Shown in pieces: positions 1 to 7,151 of a stretch of DNA of 64,000 bases. The stretch lies in NCBI GenBank assembly GCA_951813255.1, contig OX638353.1, positions 2,343,472 through 2,407,471 on the forward strand, in the 5' to 3' direction. The translations under genes and the position numbers were made by a program. Numbering within the stretch: position 1 is the stretch's first letter; the number at the start of each line of letters is the position of its first letter. The notes under the pieces were generated by a model that saw nothing but the letters and a program-made list of their open reading frames with translations, did not search any database and had not been told where the DNA came from. The DNA comes from an uncultured Dehalococcoidia bacterium. GTDB taxonomy: Bacteria > Chloroflexota > Dehalococcoidia > Lucifugimonadales > JAAXIE01.

Positions 1-126
1 GTATTCCTTGACGAAGGCCATGATGTTAACGCCGTGCTGGCCCAATGCGGGGCCGACAGGCGGGGCCGGAGTGGCCTTCCCTGCCTGCAGTTGCAGCTTA
101 ACAATAGCCCGTACTTTCTTGGCCAT
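1..126 (-). CDS. rplK: 50S ribosomal protein L11, 5' part only
   Basis: The gene starts at the ATG complementary to 124-126 and runs off the left edge, leaving 42 codons. The visible N-terminus begins [18 protein letters not shown] and continues through the Pro-Pro-Val-Gly-Pro-Ala-Leu-Gly segment typical of L11. L11 forms part of the GTPase-associated centre of the large subunit. Its ATG follows the nusG stop codon directly, the usual nusG-rplK order, so it is the last visible gene of the tuf-rpmG-secE-nusG operon. Confidence 0.95.
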   Translation of the reverse strand, partial: MAKKVRAIVKLQLQAGKATPAPPVGPALGQHGVNIMAFVKEY

Positions 127-702
127 TTACACCTTTTCTACCTGAAGAAAGTCCAGTTCCACGGGTGTCTCCCTGCCGAAGAAGGAGACCAGCACACGCA
201 CCTTGCCCTTGTTGGCGTCCACATCGTTTATGGTACCCATGAAATCGGCGAAGGGCCCGGCGACGATGCGCACCGATTCCCCACGCTCCAAGCCCACGTT
301 CACCTTGGGCGGGCCTGTTTCGATCTGGCTTAAGATGCCCTCAACCTCTGAATCTGGCAACGGGAGGGGGCGAGGGCGGGGATCGCCAGGTTCTTGGGCA
401 GAGACGAACCCGGTGACTCCCGGAGTCTCCCTCACCACGCGCCAACTTTCGTCTTCCATGCTCATCTGAACGAGCACATATCCGGGGAAGACCTTGCGGG
501 TTTCCGGGCGGCGCTTACCGTCTTTGAGCACAACTTCCTCTTCGGACGGAACCACCACCTGGAAAATCTTATGTTGCATATCCATGCTCTGGATGCGCTG
601 GTCCAGGTTCTTCTTCACCCGGTCTTCCTGGCCTGAATAGGCATGCAGGACGTACCAACGGACCGCGCCGTCGTCCACGTTTATATCTGACTTGGTGGTC
701 AT
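127..702 (-). CDS. nusG: Transcription termination/antitermination factor NusG
   Basis: This 191-residue protein has normal NusG length. The N-terminal NGN domain begins around residue 15 with WYVLHAYSGQEDRVKKNL, and the VFPGYVLVQM segment near residue 70 is the RNA-polymerase-binding core. The C-terminal KOW domain lies at about 135-190 (VRIVAGPFADFMGTINDVD). NusG binds the polymerase clamp, increases processivity and links to Rho or to ribosomal protein S10. It sits between secE and rplK as in most bacteria, with no gap before rplK. The ATG at 700-702 gives the expected N-terminus after a short acidic extension. Confidence 0.97.
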   Translation of the reverse strand: MTTKSDINVDDGAVRWYVLHAYSGQEDRVKKNLDQRIQSMDMQHKIFQVVVPSEEEVVLKDGKRRPETRKVFPGYVLVQMSMEDESWRVVRETPGVTGFVSAQEPGDPRPRPLPLPDSEVEGILSQIETGPPKVNVGLERGESVRIVAGPFADFMGTINDVDANKGKVRVLVSFFGRETPVELDFLQVEKV

Positions 703-759
703 AACGCCCCTTCCTACCGTAGCTCAACCGACCCGCAAGGTTGGATCGGCCGGAACCGG

Positions 760-984
760 CTAGGAAAACAGATATCTCGTCAATGTCTGCGTGAATATGA
801 AGTCCAGGACTCCCAAGGCAAAGCCAATAGCACCGGCAATGACAATCACAATGCCGGTGAGGCGCACCACCTCTTCACGGGTGGGCCATACGCACTTGCG
901 CAGCTCGCCTATGGCCTCCCCGAAGAAGCGAATCACACCGCCGCGGCCAATACCGCCGCGGCGAACAAGTCCCTGAGACGTCAT
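760..984 (-). CDS. secE: Preprotein translocase subunit SecE
   Basis: A single-span SecE of 74 residues from the ATG at 984; a TTG at 993 in the same frame would add three. Residues 20-40 contain the amphipathic segment FFGEAIGELRKCVWPTREEV with the diagnostic WPTREE motif. A hydrophobic membrane helix follows at about 42-65. SecE clamps SecY in the protein-conducting channel of the inner membrane. It lies between rpmG and nusG, the classical arrangement. Neither start has a strong Shine-Dalgarno sequence, so the start is uncertain by three codons. Confidence 0.93.
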   Translation of the reverse strand: MTSQGLVRRGGIGRGGVIRFFGEAIGELRKCVWPTREEVVRLTGIVIVIAGAIGFALGVLDFIFTQTLTRYLFS

Positions 985-997
985 TCGCGCCAAGACG

Positions 998-1168
998 CTA
1001 CCGCATTTCCCTGTGGGATGTGTGACTGCGACAGCGAGAGCAGAACTTCCTCAACTCTACGCGCTGAGGGTCGTTACGCCTGTTCTTCTCGCTGATGTAG
1101 TTCCGCTCCCTACAGGTGGTGCAGGCCATGGTCACTACTATCCTGGCTTCATTGCTTCTCTTTGCCAT
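998..1168 (-). CDS. rpmG: 50S ribosomal protein L33
   Basis: A 56-residue protein starting [19 protein letters not shown], with the CxxC pairs (ACTTC near residue 16 and FCSRC near 43) of a zinc-binding L33. The order between tuf and secE is the usual one for rpmG in non-proteobacterial genomes. The gene begins two bases after the tuf stop, so translation is probably coupled. It is short enough to be missed by length cut-offs, but the Cys spacing and basic composition are clear. Confidence 0.93.
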   Translation of the reverse strand: MAKRSNEARIVVTMACTTCRERNYISEKNRRNDPQRVELRKFCSRCRSHTSHREMR

Positions 1169-1169
1169 A

Positions 1170-2372
1170 CTAGTCCAACACCTCCGTAATTACGCCGGAG
1201 CCCACGGTGCGCCCGCCCTCGCGGATGGCAAACCGCATCTGCTCCTCCAACGCGGTGGCGGAGATCAACTCGATATCCATGTCGATGTTATCGCCGGGCA
1301 TCACCATCTCCACGCCATCCGGGAGGGCGCAACTACCGGTGATGTCGGACGTGCGAATGTAGAACTGGGGCTTGTAACCGGTGAAGAAGGGGGTATGCCG
1401 ACCGCCCTCGTCCCGGGACAGTACGTACACCCTGGCCTTGGCCTTCTGGTGGGCTGCAATTGTGCCCGCCTTGGCCAAAACCTCGCCTCGCTCCACCTGG
1501 TCGCGGTCCACACCACGCAGGAGCACGCCCACTGCGTCTCCCGCTTCGGTGGTATCCAGCGTCTTGTGGAACATCTCCAAGCCGGTGGCAACGGTCTTGC
1601 GGGTCTCGCCGAATCCGACGATCTCCACATCTTCACCCGTCTTCAAGGTGCCTCGCTCCACCCGGCCGGTAACGACGGTGCCGCGGCCCTTGATGCCGAA
1701 CACGTCCTCGATGGGCATGAGGAAGGGGCGGTCGGTGATGCGCGGTGGCACCGGGATGTAGTCATCCATGGCGTCGGTCAGCTCGAGAATCTTGCCGCAC
1801 CACTCGCACTCACGCTTGCCACAACCGCAGTCCAAGGCCTTGAGACCGCTGACACGGACGATGGGCGTGTCGTCGCCTGGGAACTCGTAGCGGTTGAGAA
1901 GGTCGCGGACCTCAAGCTCCACCAAGTCGAGCAGTTCGTCGTCGTCCATGGCATCGACCTTGTTGAGGGCCACCATGATGCGGGGCACTTCCACCTGACG
2001 GGCGAGCAGGATGTGCTCACGAGTCTGTGGCATGGGGCCATCGGGGGCGCTGACAACTAGCACTGCCCCGTCCATCTGGGCTGCGCCGGTAATCATGTTC
2101 TTGATGTAGTCAGCATGACCGGGGCAGTCGACGTGGGCATAGTGACGATTGGGTGTCTGATACTCGATATGGGCGATGGCGATGGTGACGCCGCGCTCCC
2201 TCTCTTCGGGAGCGTTGTCAATCTGGTCGAAGGCGCGGAAGGCCACATCCTCGCCAGCGGCGGCAAGCACGCGCGTTATGGCCGCTGTGAGGGTGGTCTT
2301 TCCGTGGTCTACGTGTCCAATTGTGCCCACGTTGACGTGGGACTTGCTCCGGTCAAACCGCTGCTTTGCCAT
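1170..2372 (-). CDS. tuf: Translation elongation factor Tu
   Basis: A full-length EF-Tu of 400 residues that delivers aminoacyl-tRNA to the ribosome. Visible G motifs are G1 GHVDHGKT (19-26), switch I with RGVTIA near 60, G3 DCPGHADY (82-89), G4 NKVD (137-140) and the G5-region SGLKAL (175-180). Domains 2 and 3 follow, ending in GVITEVLD. Unusual is a short cysteine-rich stretch at 182-192, [11 protein letters not shown], directly after the G5 region where most EF-Tu sequences have an acidic loop; it looks like a four-Cys metal site. A GGAGG sequence lies upstream of the ATG. Three tRNA genes precede it on the same strand. Confidence 0.98.
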   Translation of the reverse strand: MAKQRFDRSKSHVNVGTIGHVDHGKTTLTAAITRVLAAAGEDVAFRAFDQIDNAPEERERGVTIAIAHIEYQTPNRHYAHVDCPGHADYIKNMITGAAQMDGAVLVVSAPDGPMPQTREHILLARQVEVPRIMVALNKVDAMDDDELLDLVELEVRDLLNRYEFPGDDTPIVRVSGLKALDCGCGKRECEWCGKILELTDAMDDYIPVPPRITDRPFLMPIEDVFGIKGRGTVVTGRVERGTLKTGEDVEIVGFGETRKTVATGLEMFHKTLDTTEAGDAVGVLLRGVDRDQVERGEVLAKAGTIAAHQKAKARVYVLSRDEGGRHTPFFTGYKPQFYIRTSDITGSCALPDGVEMVMPGDNIDMDIELISATALEEQMRFAIREGGRTVGSGVITEVLD

Positions 2373-2398
2373 CTACGAAATTCCTCCTGAAATCTCTC

Positions 2399-2473
2399 TG
2401 GAGCCCACAGGCGGAGTCGAACCGCCGACCCCGTTCTTACCAAGAACGTGCTCTACCTCTGAGCTATGTGGGC
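2399..2473 (-). tRNA. tRNA-Thr (anticodon GGU)
   Basis: The minus strand folds into a cloverleaf with acceptor GCCCACA/TGTGGGC, D-stem GCTC/GAGC, anticodon stem CGTTC/GAACG around loop TTGGTAA, and T-arm GGCGG-TTCGACT-CCGCC. The anticodon GGT reads Thr codons ACC and ACU. The 3' CCA appears to be encoded (tgg at 2399-2401 on the plus strand). It is the last tRNA before tuf. Confidence 0.95.
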
Positions 2474-2500
2474 ATTCACCTTTGGTGACTAAGTTTTGTA

Positions 2501-2588
2501 TGGTGGAGGGGGTAGGATTCGAACCTACGAAGCCCGACAGGGCGCCAGATTTACAGTCTGGTGGCTTTAACCACTCACCCACCCCTCC
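2501..2588 (-). tRNA. tRNA-Tyr (anticodon GUA)
   Basis: A class II tRNA with a long variable arm. Acceptor GGAGGGG/CCCCTCC, anticodon stem CCAGA/TCTGG around loop CTGTAAA, a variable stem-loop of about 16 nt, then T-arm GTAGG-TTCGAAT-CCTAC. Anticodon GTA specifies tyrosine. CCA is encoded (tgg at 2501-2503 on the plus strand). It lies between the two tRNA-Thr genes. Confidence 0.95.
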
Positions 2589-2671
2589 GCTCAGGCTTAA
2601 GTTTAGCCATAGCACGCTTCAGGCGCAATATGGCCTAGGGCCGGGAGCCGATGCTTTCCTGCACTGGGGAG

Positions 2672-2744
2672 AGCCCCAGGGGGGATTCGAACCCACCAAC
2701 CTGCCGATTACAAATCGGCTGCGCTGCCATTGCGCCACTGGGGC
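2672..2744 (-). tRNA. tRNA-Thr (anticodon UGU)
   Basis: Acceptor GCCCCAG/CTGGGGC, D-loop with the usual GG, anticodon stem GCCGA/TCGGC around loop TTTGTAA, and a T-loop TTCGAAT. Anticodon TGT reads ACA and ACG Thr codons. Unlike the other two tRNAs here, CCA is not encoded after the discriminator base. It is the first gene of the tRNA-tuf unit in the direction of transcription. Confidence 0.93.
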
Positions 2745-2768
2745 GCTGACTACTGCCTCAATCACAGT

Positions 2769-2788
2769 GGCCCCGACCAAACGGGGCC
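2769..2788. other. GC-rich hairpin upstream of the tRNA-tuf unit
   Basis: A perfect 7-bp stem GGCCCCG/CGGGGCC closes a 6-nt loop just 5' of tRNA-Thr(UGU) in the minus orientation. It could be a leader structure or a terminator for plus-strand transcription. No long T tract follows on either strand, so its role is open. Confidence 0.3.
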
Positions 2789-2935
2789 ATTAATCAAATT
2801 ACAACTTTCGGCCGCTTCCCGTCAATATGCGGACATATCTACCCGTCGGATTGAGGGGCGCCGGTGTCCCAGGAATAGACCGTGGCAGATGCCGAACCGG
2901 ATTTTGGACTGCAACGAATGCTGCGAGTCAGGAAT

Positions 2936-3059
2936 TAGTTTGTAGCTGAGGCGGTGTGCATGACTTACGGACTTCCGTAGCTGTCTTACAGCAAATCCTG
3001 CAAGGCAGCGATAGTTTGTAGCTGAGGCGGTGTGCATGACTTACGGACTTCCGTAGCTG
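2936..3059. repeat. 48-bp direct repeat, two exact copies 76 bp apart
   Basis: Copies lie at 2936-2983 and 3012-3059 and are identical over 48 bp. Each contains a GTAGCTG near both ends, so every copy is itself flanked by the short tag seen in other intergenic regions of this window (near 21.9 and 40.4 kb). The 28 bp between copies are unrelated. The gene-free stretch 2745-3366 holds no coding potential that I can support. Confidence 0.85.
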
Positions 3060-3170
3060 AGATTGCAGACCAGTCGTATCTGAGAATAAGTTTTTTGTAT
3101 CTGGAAAGACTGCAATTTCTGCAATTTTGGCCGGTTTCAAATACGATTTGGCCGAGATTGGGACTGCACC
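3060..3170. repeat. Tagged intergenic element, locus A
   Basis: Immediately after the 48-bp repeats the spacer has two GTATCTG tags (near 3078 and 3097), then the double word GACTGCAATTTCTGCAATT, then an AAATACGATTTGG box. The same order of words occurs at 40.36-40.49 kb, and the same tags occur at 21.8-22.0 kb with a different inner word. No open reading frame of significance covers it. The rest of the spacer to 3366 shows no recognised feature. Confidence 0.6.
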
Positions 3171-3366
3171 GTGAAATGGGCGAGCCTCGTATCGGGCAAG
3201 GGAATGAACAAGGGGCCTCCTTGAGAACGGATCCACTATCGGTTTGTTCGAATTATAGAACGTATGGCCGGATGGTGTCAAGGAGGAATACCGTGGTTGG
3301 GGTCTCCAGATTGAGGCTTCGCTGCAACGACGTATGGGCATTGAGGGGGGAATGGAAGGAAGTTGG

Positions 3367-3933
3367 CTAGAGGTAGGTCTGGCGGAAGCGGTGGAGGTAC
3401 ATCTCCGGTTCATTGGGGGCGAAGGTGGCTTCTTCGTCCGTCTCTTCGATCTTGGCAACTATGAACCAGGGCCCTTCTTCAGAGAGGGCCTGCCTGAACA
3501 CCGTCACCAAGTCCTCTTCATTGTCTGCGGTAGCAGTCTTGGGGATGCTGCAACTGCGGGCGACCTGCTCAAGATCAGTGCCCTTGGCAGTATGGCTGGC
3601 TTGGTGCCCAGTCTGCCCCCACTCCTCGTTGTCCCAGACTACCACCACCAAGTTCCGGGGCATCTCCCGTCCAATGGTGGCAATGGCCCCAAGGTTCATG
3701 AGCAGGGAGCCATCCCCGTCGAAGGAAACTATCTTGTCGGGAGTGGAGAGGGCCATGCCCAAGGCCACAGAGGAGCAAAGACCCATGGAGCCGTAGGTGT
3801 AGAAATTGCGCGGCCGGTCCACGACATTCCAGAGTTCGTCGGTGGTGGGGCCCAAGTTGGCGACAACGGGTTCGTCACCGACTTGCTGCATGAGCAGTTG
3901 CATGGCCTCGAACCTATGCAAGTTTGCCTCCAT
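3367..3933 (-). CDS. TPP-dependent decarboxylase, C-terminal (beta) subunit; sulfopyruvate/phosphonopyruvate decarboxylase-like
   Basis: A 188-residue thiamine-diphosphate-binding domain. The SMGLCSSVALGMAL segment (about 50-63) and the TPP/Mg2+ motif GDGSLLMNLGAIATI (about 73-87), followed by VVWDNEEWGQTG, match the PP domain of the ComE/phosphonopyruvate decarboxylase family. The partner Pyr domain is the overlapping upstream gene (start at 4420), so the active site would form between subunits as in ComDE. Likely substrates are 2-oxo acids such as sulfopyruvate or phosphonopyruvate; sequence alone does not decide which. The 20-bp overlap with the alpha-subunit gene implies translational coupling. 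Confidence 0.85.
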   Translation of the reverse strand: MEANLHRFEAMQLLMQQVGDEPVVANLGPTTDELWNVVDRPRNFYTYGSMGLCSSVALGMALSTPDKIVSFDGDGSLLMNLGAIATIGREMPRNLVVVVWDNEEWGQTGHQASHTAKGTDLEQVARSCSIPKTATADNEEDLVTVFRQALSEEGPWFIVAKIEETDEEATFAPNEPEMYLHRFRQTYL

Positions 3934-4420
3934 GAAGCAAAGGAGTCATACAGAAGGCCACGGGTTGGCGGGCAGCATGGCAGAGCTTGATGCCCCCCTT
4001 GAGAACCGAGTCGAGCCTGTACTCGTCGGTGAGGGTGTAGTTGGTGATGCCGAAGGTATCAAGTATGGGACGCGTTGCCCTGCCCATGGCCGTCTGCGCG
4101 ATGTTGAACTCGCCTATCTCGCCGCGGAGGTTTATGAAGAAGGGGATGGGTGTGCGGGCCGGGATACAGAGGCTGGCGAGGGCATTGACGCAGTTGCCAA
4201 AGCCGCTGGACTGCATGAATACAGCGGCGTTGCGTCCAACTGCGTAAGCGCCCACGGCTATGCCGATGGCCTCTTCCTCCCTGGTCGCCGACACCAGATG
4301 AAAGAAGGGGTCCTGCGCAATAAGCGAGGTAACCCGATCAATGCTGATGTCGGGCACGTAGGCGATCAGAGAGGTGTCCGACTCCTTGAGAGCGTCCACC
4401 ATGGTCTCAGCCCAACCCAT
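3914..4420 (-). CDS. TPP-dependent decarboxylase, N-terminal (alpha) subunit; sulfopyruvate/phosphonopyruvate decarboxylase-like
   Basis: A 168-residue Pyr domain starting MGWAETMVDALKESD. It contains ATREEEAIGIAVGAYAVG (the conserved Glu that activates TPP) and MQSSGFGNCVNAL, typical of ComD-like proteins. The start at 4420 is chosen because the family begins about here and an AGGT/GGAG region lies just upstream; the frame is open to 4498 but that extension has no family character. It is transcribed before the C-terminal subunit gene. No phosphonate or coenzyme M genes are adjacent to specify the substrate. Confidence 0.83.
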   Translation of the reverse strand: MGWAETMVDALKESDTSLIAYVPDISIDRVTSLIAQDPFFHLVSATREEEAIGIAVGAYAVGRNAAVFMQSSGFGNCVNALASLCIPARTPIPFFINLRGEIGEFNIAQTAMGRATRPILDTFGITNYTLTDEYRLDSVLKGGIKLCHAARQPVAFCMTPLLHGGKLA

Positions 4421-4597
4421 ACTACCTGCTCTCCATAAAGCTGGCCCTGAAGCTGATGAATCGGCTGCCAGAATATCAGTGGCCCCAGTCCTTGTCAAAA
4501 AGTGTGCTTGTATTGACGCCAGTGGCCGTAGTGTAATGAACCCACCTGAGAAGCAGGCGTCGATCCAGATACGGCGCTAGGAGAGGGGACAACACCA

Positions 4598-4936
4598 ATG
4601 GCACTGAAGCGATGCGTGGTAGAGATGGGTTTGGGGACCGATCTGCACGGGCGGGACTACACCAAGGCTGCCCAACGAGCAGTCCGTGATGCCCTGTGGC
4701 ACAACAGCCTTGGCTTTGCCCGAGCGGTTGGCCAGAGCGTGGAGGACATGAAGGTAGAGGTCACCATTGGCGTCCCGCAGCCCGATGCCGTGGACAAGGA
4801 CCAAGTGGCGAGTGTCCTACCCCATGGCACGGGAACGGTAAAGGTGGTGCAGGGTGGCCTTGAAATTCCCAGCGAGGACGGCACCGATGCGACGGTTATG
4901 GCTAACGCGGCAGTCGTAGTCTACATGGACCTGTAG
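4598..4936 (+). CDS. Lin0512-family protein of unknown function
   Basis: A 112-residue protein with the features I associate with the Lin0512 family: an N-terminal VVEMGLGTDLHGRDYTKAA segment, then AVRDALWHNSL and a C-terminal strand VANAAVVVYMDL-like end. The small fold is thought to be ring-forming and its biochemical role is not established. The start codon follows a purine-rich AGGAGAGGGG sequence. It precedes the UbiD gene by 40 bp on the same strand and could be its operon leader gene. No catalytic residues can be assigned with confidence. Confidence 0.75.
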   Translation: MALKRCVVEMGLGTDLHGRDYTKAAQRAVRDALWHNSLGFARAVGQSVEDMKVEVTIGVPQPDAVDKDQVASVLPHGTGTVKVVQGGLEIPSEDGTDATVMANAAVVVYMDL

Positions 4937-4976
4937 GACCTGAGGACGGCCAAACTTTGAATGCAAAGGCTGTGGC

Positions 4977-6431
4977 GTGAAATACAAGGACCTGCGGGAT
5001 TTCGTGGCTTTCCTCGAAAGCAAGGGTGACCTGAAGCGCATCATCACCCCGGTGAGCTGGGAATTGGAGATCACCGAAATTGCCGACAGAACGGTGAAGT
5101 CGGGCGGCCCTGCCCTCCTGTTCGAGAATGTGGAAGGGTACGACATGCCCCTTCTCATCAATATGTACGGTACCCAGCAGCGGATGGCATGGGCCTTGGG
5201 CGTCGAGCATCTTGACGACCTTGTGGGCCGACTGGAACAGCTTATGTCCATGGCCCAGCAGCCCCCCAAGGGCATCATGGACAAGATGCGGGCGTTGGGC
5301 CAACTAGCACGCTTGGCCTCCTTCCAACCCAAGATGGTGGGCAATGCCCCGTGCCAGGAAGTGGTGCAGACCGAGGACGACGTGGACCTGTTCAGCCTGC
5401 CCATTCTCAAGTGCTGGCCCATGGACGGAGGGCGATATATCACGTTGCCCTTGGTCATCACGCGCGACCCCGACACCGGGGTCCGCAACGCTGGCATGTA
5501 CCGGATGCAGGTGTTCGACAAGAGCACTGCCGGAATGCACTGGCAGACCCACAAGGTGGGTGCCCACCACTACCGTGTAGGCAGTGAGAAGGGACAGGAG
5601 AGGATAGAGGCGGCGGTAGTATTGGGCGGCGACCCCGCCACCATCTGGACCGGATGCGCGCCCATGCCCCCGGACATGGACGAAATGGCTGTAGCAGGTT
5701 TCATACGCGAGGAGGGTGTAGACCTAGTAAAGGCCAAGACCGTGGACCTAGAGGTTCCCGCACAAGCCGAGGTGGTCATCGAGGGATACGTGACTCTCGG
5801 GGACGAGCGCATGGAGGGTCCGTTCGGCGACCATACGGGATATTATTCCATGCCGGATACCTACCCGGTGTTCCACGCCACCTGCATCACCCGCCGCCGG
5901 GATCCCATCTACCCTGCCACCATCGTGGGGCGTCCCCCGATGGAAGACTACTGGATGGGCAAGGTAACGGAGCGGGTGTTCATGCCGGTGATACGCACCC
6001 TTTTGCCCGAAGTGGTAGACATGAACATGCCCGCCGAGGGGGGCTTCCACAGCTTGGTCATCGTCTCCATCAAGAAGGAATATCCTGGGCAGGCGCGCAA
6101 GGTGATGCACGGTCTTTGGGGCATGGGGCTGATGTCGCTGGTGAAACTGATCATCGTGGTGGACCACAACGTGGACGTGCACAACATATCGGAAGTTGCG
6201 TGGCGCGCTACCAACAATATCGACCCATCCCAAGACTTGGTGCTGAGCAGCGGGCCTATCGACGACTTGGACCATGCATCGGTGATGCCCAAGTTCGGGG
6301 GTAAGGCGGGCATTGACGCCACCAACAAGATCCCCGGAGAAGGGCGGCAGCGCGAGTGGCCCCCAGACATAGTGATGGATGAAGCCATCAAGGAAATGGT
6401 AGACCGCAAGTGGGTGGAGTACGGGCTGTGA
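4977..6431 (+). CDS. ubiD: UbiD-family (prenylated-FMN) decarboxylase, probably a late quinone step
   Basis: A 484-residue UbiD-type decarboxylase beginning at GTG (MKYKDLRDFVAFLE). Family marks include EITEIADRTVKSGGPALLFENVEG near the N-terminus, GQERIEAAVVLGGDPA near 205, and EGPFGDHTGYYS near 285, which carries a conserved Glu of the active site. UbiD enzymes need prenylated FMN made by UbiX, whose gene is four genes downstream. With UbiA, UbiX and MenG homologues in the same operon, the likely job is decarboxylation of a prenylated aromatic acid, as in late menaquinone synthesis (possibly the futalosine route, MqnL-like). That assignment is an inference from context. The stop overlaps the next start (GTGA). 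Confidence 0.9.
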   Translation: MKYKDLRDFVAFLESKGDLKRIITPVSWELEITEIADRTVKSGGPALLFENVEGYDMPLLINMYGTQQRMAWALGVEHLDDLVGRLEQLMSMAQQPPKGIMDKMRALGQLARLASFQPKMVGNAPCQEVVQTEDDVDLFSLPILKCWPMDGGRYITLPLVITRDPDTGVRNAGMYRMQVFDKSTAGMHWQTHKVGAHHYRVGSEKGQERIEAAVVLGGDPATIWTGCAPMPPDMDEMAVAGFIREEGVDLVKAKTVDLEVPAQAEVVIEGYVTLGDERMEGPFGDHTGYYSMPDTYPVFHATCITRRRDPIYPATIVGRPPMEDYWMGKVTERVFMPVIRTLLPEVVDMNMPAEGGFHSLVIVSIKKEYPGQARKVMHGLWGMGLMSLVKLIIVVDHNVDVHNISEVAWRATNNIDPSQDLVLSSGPIDDLDHASVMPKFGGKAGIDATNKIPGEGRQREWPPDIVMDEAIKEMVDRKWVEYGL

Positions 6432-6757
6432 ACCGGAATATCGCTCCAGGTGTCCGCGGAGACGTCCAGCCCCTGATAGACGAGGTCGTGGATGTCATCC
6501 GCCGCCACGTGCCGGACGGGCCGTTGCGCGTCTACCTCTTCGGCTCTTGGGCTCAGGGCAGAGCTTTAAATGTGTCGGACCTCGACATAGCCTTCGACAC
6601 TGGCTCACTGCTGGATTTTGGCGCGTACACCGACATGGCGCTAGCGGTAGACGACCTACTGACCCTGCGCAAAGTCGACCTAGTAGACATGCACACAGTA
6701 GACCAAGGGTTCCGCGAGGCCATTCTGGAACACGGTGAGTTGCTGTATGCAAGATGA
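6428..6757 (+). CDS. mntA: MNT-type nucleotidyltransferase, MntA-like antitoxin
   Basis: A 109-residue minimal nucleotidyltransferase. The signature GS-x10-D-x-D is complete at G39-S40 ... D51-L-D53, with a third acidic residue in VDLVDMH (near 78). In the MntA/HepT system, MntA polyadenylylates or AMPylates the tyrosine of the HEPN partner and so inactivates it. The GTG at 6428 overlaps the ubiD stop in a GTGA, so I prefer it to the GTG at 6410. The next gene is the HEPN partner. The pair is embedded between ubiD and ubiA, which is not a usual place for such a module. Confidence 0.85.
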   Translation: MNRNIAPGVRGDVQPLIDEVVDVIRRHVPDGPLRVYLFGSWAQGRALNVSDLDIAFDTGSLLDFGAYTDMALAVDDLLTLRKVDLVDMHTVDQGFREAILEHGELLYAR

Positions 6758-7151
6758 CCGCCGCTTCGCCGACTTCCAGCAAGCTATCGCACGCTTTGAG
6801 GAATCCCTTTCGGAGCCTCGGAGTGGCATCGTCAGAGACTCAAGTATCAAGCGATTCGAGCTGTGCTTTGAACTTTCCTGGAAGGTGATTCAGATCTATC
6901 TACGGCTCCGAGGCTTGACATGCCGCTCTCCCAGAGACTGCTTGAAAGAGGCGTTCGGTTACGGTCTGTTGGGGGACGAGCAGCTATGGGCGCGGATGGC
7001 TCAAGACCGCAACCTCAGTGTCCACACTTATAACGAAGAGTTGGCAAACCAGGTTTATGCACGCTTAACTGAGTACTCAACGGCACTTCGAAGCCTGTGT
7101 GAAGCCATTGGCACCGATAGAGACCCCCCAGACAGCGAAGGGAACAAATGA
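6747..7151 (+). CDS. hepT: HEPN-domain toxin, HepT-like
   Basis: A 134-residue all-alpha protein that matches the nucleotidyltransferase substrate-binding/HEPN family. The Rx4HxY motif is visible as R88-N-L-S-V-H93-T-Y95, the RNase centre of HepT toxins and the target tyrosine of MntA. Earlier helices include FELCFELSWKVIQIYLRLRG. The ATG at 6747 overlaps the mntA coding end by 11 bp, and the stop overlaps the ubiA start in ATGA. Expected activity is RNA cleavage kept in check by MntA. An alternative is a non-toxic domesticated regulator, given the operon setting. Confidence 0.82.
   Translation: MQDDRRFADFQQAIARFEESLSEPRSGIVRDSSIKRFELCFELSWKVIQIYLRLRGLTCRSPRDCLKEAFGYGLLGDEQLWARMAQDRNLSVHTYNEELANQVYARLTEYSTALRSLCEAIGTDRDPPDSEGNK

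Noticed and set aside
1116..2060. Long plus-strand frame antisense to tuf
   Set aside because: A shadow of EF-Tu codons; tuf is unmistakable and the antisense protein has no family.
2615..3458. Short frames in the spacer between the tRNA genes and the decarboxylase
   Set aside because: They run through the direct repeats and tags, with no family similarity and poor start signals.
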